This document shows, in pieces, positions 1 to 6,104 of a DNA stretch of 6,972 nucleotides. Both the position numbers and the translations under genes were made by a program. The stretch spans positions 1-6,972 of the forward strand of contig JAFQBR010000167.1 in NCBI GenBank assembly GCA_017399665.1, written 5' to 3'. The stretch comes from Clostridia bacterium (lineage in GTDB: Bacteria; Bacillota_A; Clostridia; Christensenellales; Borkfalkiaceae). Every line of letters starts with the position of its first letter. The first letter of the stretch is position 1. The notes under the pieces were generated by a model that saw only the letters and a list, made by a program, of their open reading frames with translations, did no database searches and was not told the DNA's origin.

Positions 1-1107
1 CGTTTTGTTGAAGATGAAGAAGAAAAACGTGGTTTTATGCTTACAAAAACGCCTTATATGGCAAAAAGTGATCTTTATAAGATCTCAGGTCACTGGTATC
101 ATTATAAAGACAAAATGTTCGTTTTGGGCGACGAAGAAAAGGATGATGAAGTTTGTGCTTTAAGACCTATGACTTGTCCTTTCCAATATCAAATTTACAA
201 AAACGGCTTAAAGAGCTACCGTGATTTACCTGTAAGATATGCAGAAACGGCAACTTTATTTAGAAATGAAGCAAGTGGCGAAATGCACGGACTTATTAGA
301 GTAAGACAGTTTACCTTGGCAGACGGTCACATTATTTGTACCCCTGAACAAATTGAGGGCGAATTTAAAAGATGTCTTGAAATTTGTTTATATTGTTTAA
401 AAGCATTAGGTATGGAAGATGACGTTTCCTACAGATTCTCTAAACGTGGCGATAATAAGGAAAAATACATTGATAATGATGCCGCTTGGGAAAATGCTCA
501 AAATCTAATGAGGGATATACTAAATAGACTTGGCGTTAACTACGTTGAAGCTGACGATGAAGCTGCCTTTTATGGACCTAAGCTAGATATTCAGGCTAAA
601 AACGTTTTCGGTAAAGAAGATACCATTATGACTTTACAGCTTGACTTTGCGGCAGGTGAGTCCTTTGGTATGACTTACGTTGACCAAGACGGCGAAAAGA
701 AAACTCCTTTCGTAATTCATAGAAGTTCAATCGGTTGCTACGAAAGAACTATCGCAATGCTAATTGAAAAGTATGCTGGGGCATTCCCATTATGGCTTTC
801 TCCTGTTCAAGTTAAATTACTTAACGTTACAGACAGAAGTCTAGATTATACTAAAGATGTTGCAGAAAAGCTTCAAAGGGCGGGACTAAGAGTAGAGTGT
901 GATTTCCGTTCAGAAAAGATTGGCCGCAAGATTAGAGATGCTCAACTAGAAAAGATACCCTATATGTTAATTCTTGGCGATAAAGAAGTTGAATCTGGTA
1001 ATACTGTAACCGTACGTGAAAGAAATGGTGAGGGCTATACTTTAACTATTGACGAGCTTCTGGATAAACTTGTGAATGAAGATAAAAACAAAATTATCAA
1101 AAAATAA
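1..1107 (+). CDS. thrS: Threonyl-tRNA synthetase, C-terminal part (5' end outside window)
   Basis: Class II synthetase that charges tRNA-Thr with threonine in the cytoplasm. The frame is open from base 1 (RFVEDEEEKRGF...), so the ATG at base 37 is internal; 368 residues are visible, whereas E. coli ThrRS has about 640. The TGS and editing domains would lie to the left and are not seen. In fragment numbering, the three zinc ligands that read the threonine are present: Cys59 (RPMTCP), His110 (LADGHI) and His240 (VIHRSS). Motif 2 (RNEASGEMHGLIRVR) and motif 3 (GCYERTIAML) are clear. The anticodon-binding domain occupies roughly the last 105 residues, from PLWLSPVQVK, and includes GDKEVESG. Several active-site neighbours differ from the E. 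coli form: TLADGH in place of TQDDAH, EDTIMTLQ in place of WQCGTVQ, and Cys in place of Ser in motif 3. The ProRS and SerRS alternatives are excluded by the zinc triad and the C-terminal domain. Transcription should end at the hairpins just downstream. Confidence 0.95.
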   Translation, partial: RFVEDEEEKRGFMLTKTPYMAKSDLYKISGHWYHYKDKMFVLGDEEKDDEVCALRPMTCPFQYQIYKNGLKSYRDLPVRYAETATLFRNEASGEMHGLIRVRQFTLADGHIICTPEQIEGEFKRCLEICLYCLKALGMEDDVSYRFSKRGDNKEKYIDNDAAWENAQNLMRDILNRLGVNYVEADDEAAFYGPKLDIQAKNVFGKEDTIMTLQLDFAAGESFGMTYVDQDGEKKTPFVIHRSSIGCYERTIAMLIEKYAGAFPLWLSPVQVKLLNVTDRSLDYTKDVAEKLQRAGLRVECDFRSEKIGRKIRDAQLEKIPYMLILGDKEVESGNTVTVRERNGEGYTLTIDELLDKLVNEDKNKIIKK

Positions 1108-1115
1108 TTTTTCTT

Positions 1116-1142
1116 AAAATCGCCCATATTTAAAGTGATTTT
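1116..1142 (+). terminator. Weak hairpin just after thrS
   Basis: An 8-bp stem, AAAATCGC (1116-1123) with GTGATTTT (1135-1142) including one G-U pair, closes an 11-nt AT-rich loop and runs into TTTTAGATTTATT. It lies 8 nt after the thrS stop. The stem is AT-rich and the loop is large, so it is at best a leaky terminator or a 3'-end stabilising structure. Confidence 0.25.
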
Positions 1143-1170
1143 TAGATTTATTATGTTTGACAAAACCGTA

Positions 1171-1201
1171 AAAAAGGACGAAGAAAATTCTTCGTCCTTT
1201 T
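1171..1201 (+). terminator. Rho-independent terminator, probably bidirectional
   Basis: A perfect inverted repeat pairs GGACGAAGAA (1176-1185) with TTCTTCGTCC (1188-1197). It is flanked by A5 on the left and T4 on the right, and those runs extend the stem or act as the U-tract on either strand. The site lies between the convergent thrS (+) and leuS-aminopeptidase (-) units. It therefore probably ends thrS transcription and backs up the minus-strand terminator at 1212-1241. Confidence 0.88.
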
Positions 1202-1211
1202 AAATTTTGCA

Positions 1212-1241
1212 AAATAAAAACGACAAGAAAACTTGCCGTTT
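1212..1241 (-). terminator. Rho-independent terminator of the leuS-aminopeptidase operon
   Basis: Read on the minus strand, AAACGGCAAG (1241-1232), loop TTTT, CTTGTCGTTT (1227-1218) forms a 10-bp stem with one G-U pair, followed by TTATTTT as the U-tract. It begins 4 nt after the aminopeptidase stop codon. The same pair is an A-C mismatch on the plus strand, so the orientation favours termination of the minus-strand operon. Confidence 0.8.
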
Positions 1242-1245
1242 GAAA

Positions 1246-2490
1246 TTATTTGTTTTGTGTATAAAAAGCGGTTAAGGCATCAACCATTGTTTGATAATCT
1301 TTAGCTGCAAAGCTTTCGCAAGCAGAGTGCATAGCAAGCTGAGCAATACCTATATCAATACTCGGAATTGAAACTTGTGAAGAGCTAATCGCTCCTAAAG
1401 TACCACCGCAAGGCATATCTGAACGCATATAAAAATCACAGTAAGGAATATTATTCTTCTGTAAAATATTTTTAAAAACTGCTGAAGATAAACCGTCGGT
1501 AGTGTAGTTTTGATTACCGTGATGTTTAATAACAACACCGCTTCCTAGTAAAACGTTATCAGTCATATCCGAAAGCTCTGGATGGTTTGGATGAACGGCA
1601 TGAGCATTATCACATGATACCATAAATGAATTAGAAAGAAGGGCGGGAATTGCGTTTGATTCAACGTTTAACGCCATGCAAATTCTTTCAATTACGTCAT
1701 AAAGAAACTTTGAGCCAGCCCCTTGTTTTGTTCTGCTACCAACTTCTTCGTTATCTGCAAGATAAGAAATATTGATAAAACTATCATTTTTTGAGGAAAT
1801 AAGCGCATTTATTGATGATAGACAACTTGTTAAGTTATCAATTCGTGGTGCGCAAATAAATTCGTTATTAATACCAAACGTAAAGGGCTTTTGATCGCAT
1901 ACCAAATATAAATCGCAATCAAGTAAATTGCCGTTATAACATTCATTAAGTTTTTTCTTTAAGGATTCATTATCCGTACCAAGAGCATAAATAGCAGGGC
2001 AGTCACTTTGAACGTTAACTGAAAAATTATCGTTAGTATTTCTGCGGTAATGAATTGCTACGCTTGGTATAACAAAACTGTTTTCAAGCTCAAAAAGCTC
2101 TGATGAAACGATACCGTCTTTTTCACCGCATAATCTTCCGCAAAGCTTAAGGGGGCGGTCAAACCAAGTATAGCGAAGTCCACCGCCATATTGCTCAACC
2201 GGAATTTTTTCTGTGCCGGCGCTAAGCATATTTTTACCATACTTAACTTTAAAACAAGGCGAGTCTGTATGTGATGCAACAATGTTGAATCCACTAACGT
2301 TTGAACCTACGCTAAAAGCTATAAGTGCAGAGCCGTTACGTGTAACATAATAATTGTTATTTTTGCTGATTACAAAAGGCTTTTTCTCATCTAATTCTAC
2401 AAAATTATTTGCCTCTAAAACAGCCTTAATTTCGGAAACTGCGTGAAATGCAGTTTTTGATTTATCAAGAAAATTTAATAAGTTTTTCAT
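1246..2490 (-). CDS. M18-family zinc aminopeptidase (aspartyl aminopeptidase-like)
   Basis: Cytosolic metalloexopeptidase that removes N-terminal residues from peptides. M18 members usually prefer Asp or Glu, but specificity here is not visible from sequence. All 414 residues are present, near the usual length for bacterial M18 enzymes. The dinuclear-metal and catalytic set is intact: His74 and Asp76 (ASHTDSP), Asp218 (PRIDNL), Glu248-Glu249 (DNEEVGS), Asp294 (SCDNAHAVHP) and His388 (LAMHSACE). Other family blocks are FDRPL at 110-114, IKHHGNQNYTTDG near 321-333 and MRSDMPCGGTLG near 355-366. No signal peptide or membrane segment is seen. The ATG lies 2 nt after the leuS stop and has no SD, so translation probably depends on ribosomes finishing leuS. 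It is the last gene of the operon, with a terminator 4 nt downstream. Annotation pipelines may name it apeB or 'M18 family aminopeptidase'; I leave the symbol open. The family call is firm, the substrate is not. Confidence 0.94.
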   Translation of the reverse strand: MKNLLNFLDKSKTAFHAVSEIKAVLEANNFVELDEKKPFVISKNNNYYVTRNGSALIAFSVGSNVSGFNIVASHTDSPCFKVKYGKNMLSAGTEKIPVEQYGGGLRYTWFDRPLKLCGRLCGEKDGIVSSELFELENSFVIPSVAIHYRRNTNDNFSVNVQSDCPAIYALGTDNESLKKKLNECYNGNLLDCDLYLVCDQKPFTFGINNEFICAPRIDNLTSCLSSINALISSKNDSFINISYLADNEEVGSRTKQGAGSKFLYDVIERICMALNVESNAIPALLSNSFMVSCDNAHAVHPNHPELSDMTDNVLLGSGVVIKHHGNQNYTTDGLSSAVFKNILQKNNIPYCDFYMRSDMPCGGTLGAISSSQVSIPSIDIGIAQLAMHSACESFAAKDYQTMVDALTAFYTQNK

Positions 2491-2495
2491 AATTA
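2488..2495 (-). promoter_or_regulatory. leuS stop / aminopeptidase start junction without SD
   Basis: On the minus strand the leuS end and next start read GTTAAATAATTATG: TAA, two bases, then ATG. The 20 bases upstream of this ATG are A/T-rich leuS coding sequence with no GGAG or AGG stretch. This arrangement is typical of termination-reinitiation coupling. The inference is that output of the aminopeptidase follows leuS translation. Confidence 0.7.
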
Positions 2496-4928
2496 TTTAA
2501 CTATAATGTTAACTAGTCTTAAGGGAATAATAATGGTTTTTACAACAGTTTTACCTTCAATTAGTTCTTTAATTTTTTCATCGGCAAATACAGCTTCTTC
2601 AATTTGCGCGTTAGTTAGATTTTTAGAAAGAACCATCTTGGTTTTCATCTTACTGTTGATTTGGATGCCGTATTCAGCTTCATCAAGAACAAGGTATCTT
2701 TCTTCATAAGAGGGGAAGGCGCAGGTGAAAATTGATTTTTTATTGCCAAGTCTTGACCATTCTTCTTCAGCAAAGTGCGGTGTGAGTGGTGCCATTAAAA
2801 GAAGCAACGTATTGATGCATTCTTTCATTAACTTAATATTCTTTTCGCCTGGTAGTGAATCGTATTTATAAATTGCATTTACAAATTCCATGATTCTTGC
2901 AACAACTGTATTGAATGAGAATACGTCCATATCTCTATCCACACATTTAATAGCGTAGTGTTGAGCATAAAGAAGTTCTTTTTCTTCCTTTTCGTACGTT
3001 ACGTATTTATTGTTCTTATAAGCGGTTACCTTTTCTACTATTCTTTCAACTCTTTCAATGAATTTAGCAATAGACTTAATGCCACCGTCATCCCAAGGTC
3101 CGCCTTCAACGTAGTTGAAGCCAAACATTAAATACAATCTAAACACGTCTGAACCATAGGTAGTAATATAATCATCAGGAGAAATTACGTTACCGCGACT
3201 CTTACTCATTTTAAATCCGTCAGGTCCTAAAATTAAACCTTGGTGCGTTAATGATTTAAATGGTTCGTCAAATTTAAGATAACCCATATCTCTTAATGCT
3301 TTTGTAATAAAACGCGCGTACAATAAGTGCATACATGCGTGTTCAGCGCCGCCAACGTATTTATCGACAGGAAGCATTTTATTGATAATTTCGGGGTCGA
3401 AGGGCATATCTTCATTAGCTGAATCTGGGTAACGTAGATAGTACCAACTTGAACATACGAAGGTATCTAAAGTATCAGATTCTCTTACCGCATGTCCGCC
3501 ACAGTGGGGACATTTTGTATTCATAAAGCCTTCGTGCTTAGCAAGGGGAGACTTCCCGTCGGGCTTAAATTCAACGTCGTAAGGTAAAAGAACGGGTAAA
3601 TCTTTTTCGGGAACAGGTACGATACCACATTTTTCGCAGTAAACCACAGGAATAGGCGCACCCCAATATCTTTGACGTGAGATAAGCCAATCGCGAAGTC
3701 TATAATTAACCTTAGGACCGCCTTTGCCCTTTGAATTGAGTAATCTTAAAACAGCAGTTCTACCTTCGCTACTTGTTAAACCGTCAAAATTAAGGCTGTT
3801 AATCATAACCCCGTCTTCACAGTAAGGAAGTTTATCTTCGCCTTTTGTTGAATGAATAACGCGAGTTACAGGAAGATTATATTTGCTGGCAAAAACAAAA
3901 TCTCTTTCATCATGTGCAGGAACACCCATAACAGCGCCAGTACCATATGAATAAAGAACATAATCCGCAGCGAAAATAGGCACTTTTTTGTCATTAATGG
4001 GGTTTATAGCATATGCGCCGATGAAAACGCCTGTTTTTTCCCTAGCAGTTGAAAGTCTTTCAATTTCATCAACTTTAGAAGTGTTTTCAATATATGCTTC
4101 AACCGCTTGCTTGCATTCTTCCGTGCAAAGCTTTTTAACAAGAGGGTGTTCTGGCGCTAAAACCACGTAAGAAACGCCAAAAATAGTATCCGCTCTGGTG
4201 GTGAAAACTTTAAATTGGTCCCCGGATTCAGCTGTGAATAAAATTTCACCGCCAACAGACTTACCAATCCAATTGCGTTGCATTGCTTTTGTTTTTTCAG
4301 GCCAATCAAGTTGATCAAGTCCAGTCAAAAGCTCTTCTGCATAGTCGGTTATTTTAAAGAACCATTGAGTTAGGTCCTTTTTAACAACTTGAGTTCCGCA
4401 ACGTTCGCATTCACCATCAAGAACTTGTTCGTTTGCTAAAACTGTAGCGCAAGAAGGGCACCAGTTAACAGGTGCTTCTTTTCTATATGCTAAACCCTTT
4501 TCGTAAAGCTTTAAAAATAGCCATTGTGTCCATTTATAATAATCTGGCATGCAGGTTTTAATTTCTGCAGACCAATCAAACATAGCACCCATATTTTTAA
4601 GCTGTCTTTCCATAGTCTCTATGTTTTTAACAGTTGAATCATGGGGGTGAACGCCTGTTTTTATGGCATAGTTTTCAGCGGGTAAGCCGAAAGCATCAAA
4701 ACCCATTGGTTGAAAAACTTCATATCCCTTCATTTTTTTATAGCGAGCGTAGCTATCTGTGGGGCCGTAGTTATACCAGTGACCAGCATGAAGTTTTGCT
4801 CCAGAAGGGTATGAGAACATTTCTAAGCAATAAAACTTTTTATCAATATTTTTCTTATTGAAATAAGAAGCTTTTTCTTTTTCCCAACGTTCTTGCCATT
4901 TTTTTTCAATTTCTTGCATGTTCATCAT
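2493..4928 (-). CDS. leuS: Leucyl-tRNA synthetase
   Basis: Class I synthetase that charges tRNA-Leu in the cytoplasm. The full 811 residues are present, slightly shorter than E. coli LeuRS (860). The HIGH-type signature is HAGH at 47-50 ([13 protein letters not shown]) and KMSKS is at 573-577. The first zinc-type knuckle is Cys157/Cys160 with Cys174/Cys177, and a second cysteine set is Cys431/Cys434 with Cys473/Cys476. The CP1 editing domain (about 225-400) keeps the threonine-rich TTRADTIF (243-250) and [15 protein letters not shown] (329-343). Asp343 corresponds to the universal editing aspartate, so post-transfer proofreading should be intact. The anticodon domain follows KMSKS ([17 protein letters not shown], 708-724), and the C-terminal domain ends in LRLVNIIVK. 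The start is the first of three nearby ATGs (residues 1, 2, 4), chosen because TAGGAG lies 10 nt upstream. It leads the operon with the M18 peptidase. The leader is too short for a T-box. Confidence 0.98.
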   Translation of the reverse strand: MMNMQEIEKKWQERWEKEKASYFNKKNIDKKFYCLEMFSYPSGAKLHAGHWYNYGPTDSYARYKKMKGYEVFQPMGFDAFGLPAENYAIKTGVHPHDSTVKNIETMERQLKNMGAMFDWSAEIKTCMPDYYKWTQWLFLKLYEKGLAYRKEAPVNWCPSCATVLANEQVLDGECERCGTQVVKKDLTQWFFKITDYAEELLTGLDQLDWPEKTKAMQRNWIGKSVGGEILFTAESGDQFKVFTTRADTIFGVSYVVLAPEHPLVKKLCTEECKQAVEAYIENTSKVDEIERLSTAREKTGVFIGAYAINPINDKKVPIFAADYVLYSYGTGAVMGVPAHDERDFVFASKYNLPVTRVIHSTKGEDKLPYCEDGVMINSLNFDGLTSSEGRTAVLRLLNSKGKGGPKVNYRLRDWLISRQRYWGAPIPVVYCEKCGIVPVPEKDLPVLLPYDVEFKPDGKSPLAKHEGFMNTKCPHCGGHAVRESDTLDTFVCSSWYYLRYPDSANEDMPFDPEIINKMLPVDKYVGGAEHACMHLLYARFITKALRDMGYLKFDEPFKSLTHQGLILGPDGFKMSKSRGNVISPDDYITTYGSDVFRLYLMFGFNYVEGGPWDDGGIKSIAKFIERVERIVEKVTAYKNNKYVTYEKEEKELLYAQHYAIKCVDRDMDVFSFNTVVARIMEFVNAIYKYDSLPGEKNIKLMKECINTLLLLMAPLTPHFAEEEWSRLGNKKSIFTCAFPSYEERYLVLDEAEYGIQINSKMKTKMVLSKNLTNAQIEEAVFADEKIKELIEGKTVVKTIIIPLRLVNIIVK

Positions 4929-4938
4929 AAAATGATTG

Positions 4939-4944
4939 CTCCTA
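4939..4944 (-). promoter_or_regulatory. leuS ribosome binding site
   Basis: TAGGAG on the minus strand, 10 nt before the first ATG (4926-4928) and 13 nt before the second. It is the only SD-like stretch in the leader. It favours the first ATG, though initiation at the adjacent second ATG would add only a one-residue difference. Confidence 0.75.
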
Positions 4945-4970
4945 CCCCATAATGATAATTAAACACGATA

Positions 4971-5000
4971 ATTATAGCATAACTTTTTAATTTTTAGCAA
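4971..5000 (-). promoter_or_regulatory. leuS promoter (extended -10)
   Basis: On the minus strand a perfect TATAAT (4976-4971) is preceded by TGC, giving an extended -10. TTGCTA (5000-4995) lies 18 bp upstream as the -35. The predicted start is near 4964, leaving a leader of about 35 nt before the leuS ATG. Two copies of GATAATTA (plus strand 4954-4961 and 4967-4974) lie 13 bp apart across the -10 and the start point. They may be chance in this AT-rich stretch. Confidence 0.75.
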
Positions 5001-5060
5001 CAATTTTCAGGCAAAATAATTTTTTTTAACCTAAAAGAGAAGTTTTTTTTAATTAATAAA

Positions 5061-5087
5061 TTGTTTTAAACTTTTTTTGGGTATAAT
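5061..5087 (+). promoter_or_regulatory. Possible upstream promoter for the YitT-PAP2 operon
   Basis: A perfect TATAAT (5082-5087) has TTGTTT (5061-5066) as the nearest -35, but the spacer is only 15 bp and there is no TG extension. It would give a leader of about 65 nt that includes the whole 5131-5149 palindrome. It is weaker in layout than the promoter at 5099-5127. Confidence 0.35.
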
Positions 5088-5098
5088 TGTTAAATTAA

Positions 5099-5127
5099 GT
5101 GACATTTTTTCTGTGTTATGTTATTAT
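5099..5127 (+). promoter_or_regulatory. Likely main promoter for the YitT-PAP2 operon
   Basis: GTGACA (5099-5104, 5 of 6 to TTGACA), a 17-bp spacer, and TATTAT (5122-5127, 5 of 6 to TATAAT) preceded by TGT as an extended -10. The predicted start point, near 5133-5135, falls inside the palindrome at 5131-5149. The leader would be only about 25 nt. Confidence 0.55.
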
Positions 5128-5130
5128 TTA

Positions 5131-5149
5131 AAAGATAAGAATTATCTTT
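5131..5149. repeat. Palindrome at the YitT promoter start point, candidate operator
   Basis: AAAGATAA (5131-5138), spacer GAA, TTATCTTT (5142-5149) is a perfect 8-bp inverted repeat. It begins 4 bp after the predicted -10 and ends next to the GGTG ribosome-binding element. Its centre, GATAAGAATTATC, differs by one base from the GATAATnATTATC core of Fur-family boxes, although the outer bases do not fit the full box. Its position suits a repressor operator. If transcription starts upstream, it could instead be an RNA hairpin beside the SD. Confidence 0.45.
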
Positions 5150-5158
5150 GGTGTAACT

Positions 5159-6094
5159 ATGGATGAAATACGACCTATTAACGGTATTGTTAAAAAAGAG
5201 AATATTATATTAACGGAAGTAAAAACTGTTCTAGTGCTAGTTTTGGCAACCTTATTTTACGCTATAACAACCTATGTTTTTGTTTTGGATAGCAATTTTG
5301 CTCCTAGCGGATTAAGCGGTATTCTTGCGCTAATAGAGGAGCAGTGGAAAGATTTAAATACTGGCACATATGTACTATTACTTTTAAACGCTCCGCTTTT
5401 AATTTGGGCCTTTTTCTCTTTATCTAAACGTTTTGCTATTTATACGACTTTAAGCGTTGTTGTGATGTGTACGACCTTTTTTCTTCTTGAGTATATTGAT
5501 CCAGCTGGCGAGTTTCGTTTTCGCACCACAATGGAGATAGCTGGAGTTTCCTATCCAGACTTTGGAAGAAGGTTATTTTGTAGTATTATAAGCGGTTTTT
5601 GTGCCGGTATTAGTATTGCATTGACATTTAGGGTAAACGCAAGCTTGGGCGGTGTAGATATTATTGTGTCTTTAATTCAAAAGAAGAAACCACGCGCTAA
5701 CGTCTCCATTTTACTTTTTGCGGTAAATTTCGTTATTATTCTTGCATCATATTTTGTATTCAAGGACATAGAAAGTATATGTTTTGCAATAATCTATATT
5801 ATCATTTTTAGTAAGGTTTGCGAATACATATTAAATGGTGTTAAAAAAGCGTTAAAATTTGAGGTTGTCACAGAGCATCCGGAAGAACTTGCTAGAGAAA
5901 TTATTGAAAAATTAGGGCATAGCGTTACAGTAACTCCAGCTCGCGGAATGTATGCTAATACAAATAGGTCTTTACTTATTTGTGTTGTAAGAAGTCGCCA
6001 GGTTGCAGATTTTGAAAAAATATTAAAAAAATATCCAGACAGCTTTGCTTTTGCATCATCTGTAAGCGAAGTGTTTGGTTTATTCTATAAATAA
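5159..6094 (+). CDS. YitT-family multipass membrane protein (DUF161/DUF2179)
   Basis: Predicted inner-membrane protein of 311 residues; the family is widespread in Firmicutes and has no firmly established transport or signalling function. Hydrophobic segments lie at about 20-42, 71-88, 93-112, 138-157, 182-200 and 204-224, with a shorter one near 48-60 around FAPSGLSGI, which matches the family's N-terminal Pro/Gly signature. A second signature is RVNASLGGVDIIVSLIQKKK (158-177), the family's conserved 'aS-GG-Di' block. Residues about 233-308 form the soluble C-terminal DUF2179 domain, with GHSVTVTPARGMYANTNR and a closing DSFAFASSVSEVFGLFY. A charged loop at about 113-137 between hydrophobic segments looks longer than is usual in YitT proteins. 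The start ATG has GGTG (5150-5153) 5 nt upstream, a weak but correctly placed SD. It is probably cotranscribed with the PAP2 gene 10 nt downstream. The family call is confident; the function is unknown. Confidence 0.9.
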   Translation: MDEIRPINGIVKKENIILTEVKTVLVLVLATLFYAITTYVFVLDSNFAPSGLSGILALIEEQWKDLNTGTYVLLLLNAPLLIWAFFSLSKRFAIYTTLSVVVMCTTFFLLEYIDPAGEFRFRTTMEIAGVSYPDFGRRLFCSIISGFCAGISIALTFRVNASLGGVDIIVSLIQKKKPRANVSILLFAVNFVIILASYFVFKDIESICFAIIYIIIFSKVCEYILNGVKKALKFEVVTEHPEELAREIIEKLGHSVTVTPARGMYANTNRSLLICVVRSRQVADFEKILKKYPDSFAFASSVSEVFGLFYK

Positions 6095-6104
6095 GGGTGT
6101 AGGT

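Noticed and set aside
37..39. ATG at base 37 as the thrS start
   Set aside because: The frame is open to base 1 and the upstream residues continue the catalytic domain. A start here would remove much of a class II synthetase.
2058..2294. Minus-strand open frame of 78 codons inside the aminopeptidase gene
   Set aside because: It lies wholly within the M18 gene in another frame on the same strand, matches no family I recognise, and has no independent start signal.
2506..2709. Plus-strand open frame opposite the 3' end of leuS
   Set aside because: It is antisense to well-conserved LeuRS coding sequence. The hydrophobic-looking product is an artefact of the reverse frame, with no SD.
3988..4170. 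Plus-strand open frame opposite the leuS editing domain
   Set aside because: Antisense shadow of the conserved CP1 domain with no recognisable product.
4634..4861. Plus-strand open frame opposite the leuS 5' end
   Set aside because: Antisense shadow of the HIGH-motif region, which is strongly conserved on the minus strand.
4954..4974. GATAATTA direct repeat as a firm operator for leuS
   Set aside because: Two 8-mers made almost wholly of A and T within an AT-rich promoter are easily due to chance. Kept only as a note in the promoter entry.
1108..5158. Search for CRISPR repeats, tRNA or rRNA genes, insertion-sequence ends or attachment sites in the intergenic regions
   Set aside because: No spaced direct repeats, cloverleaf-like segments, transposase remnants or terminal inverted repeats were seen by eye in 1108-1245 or 4929-5158.
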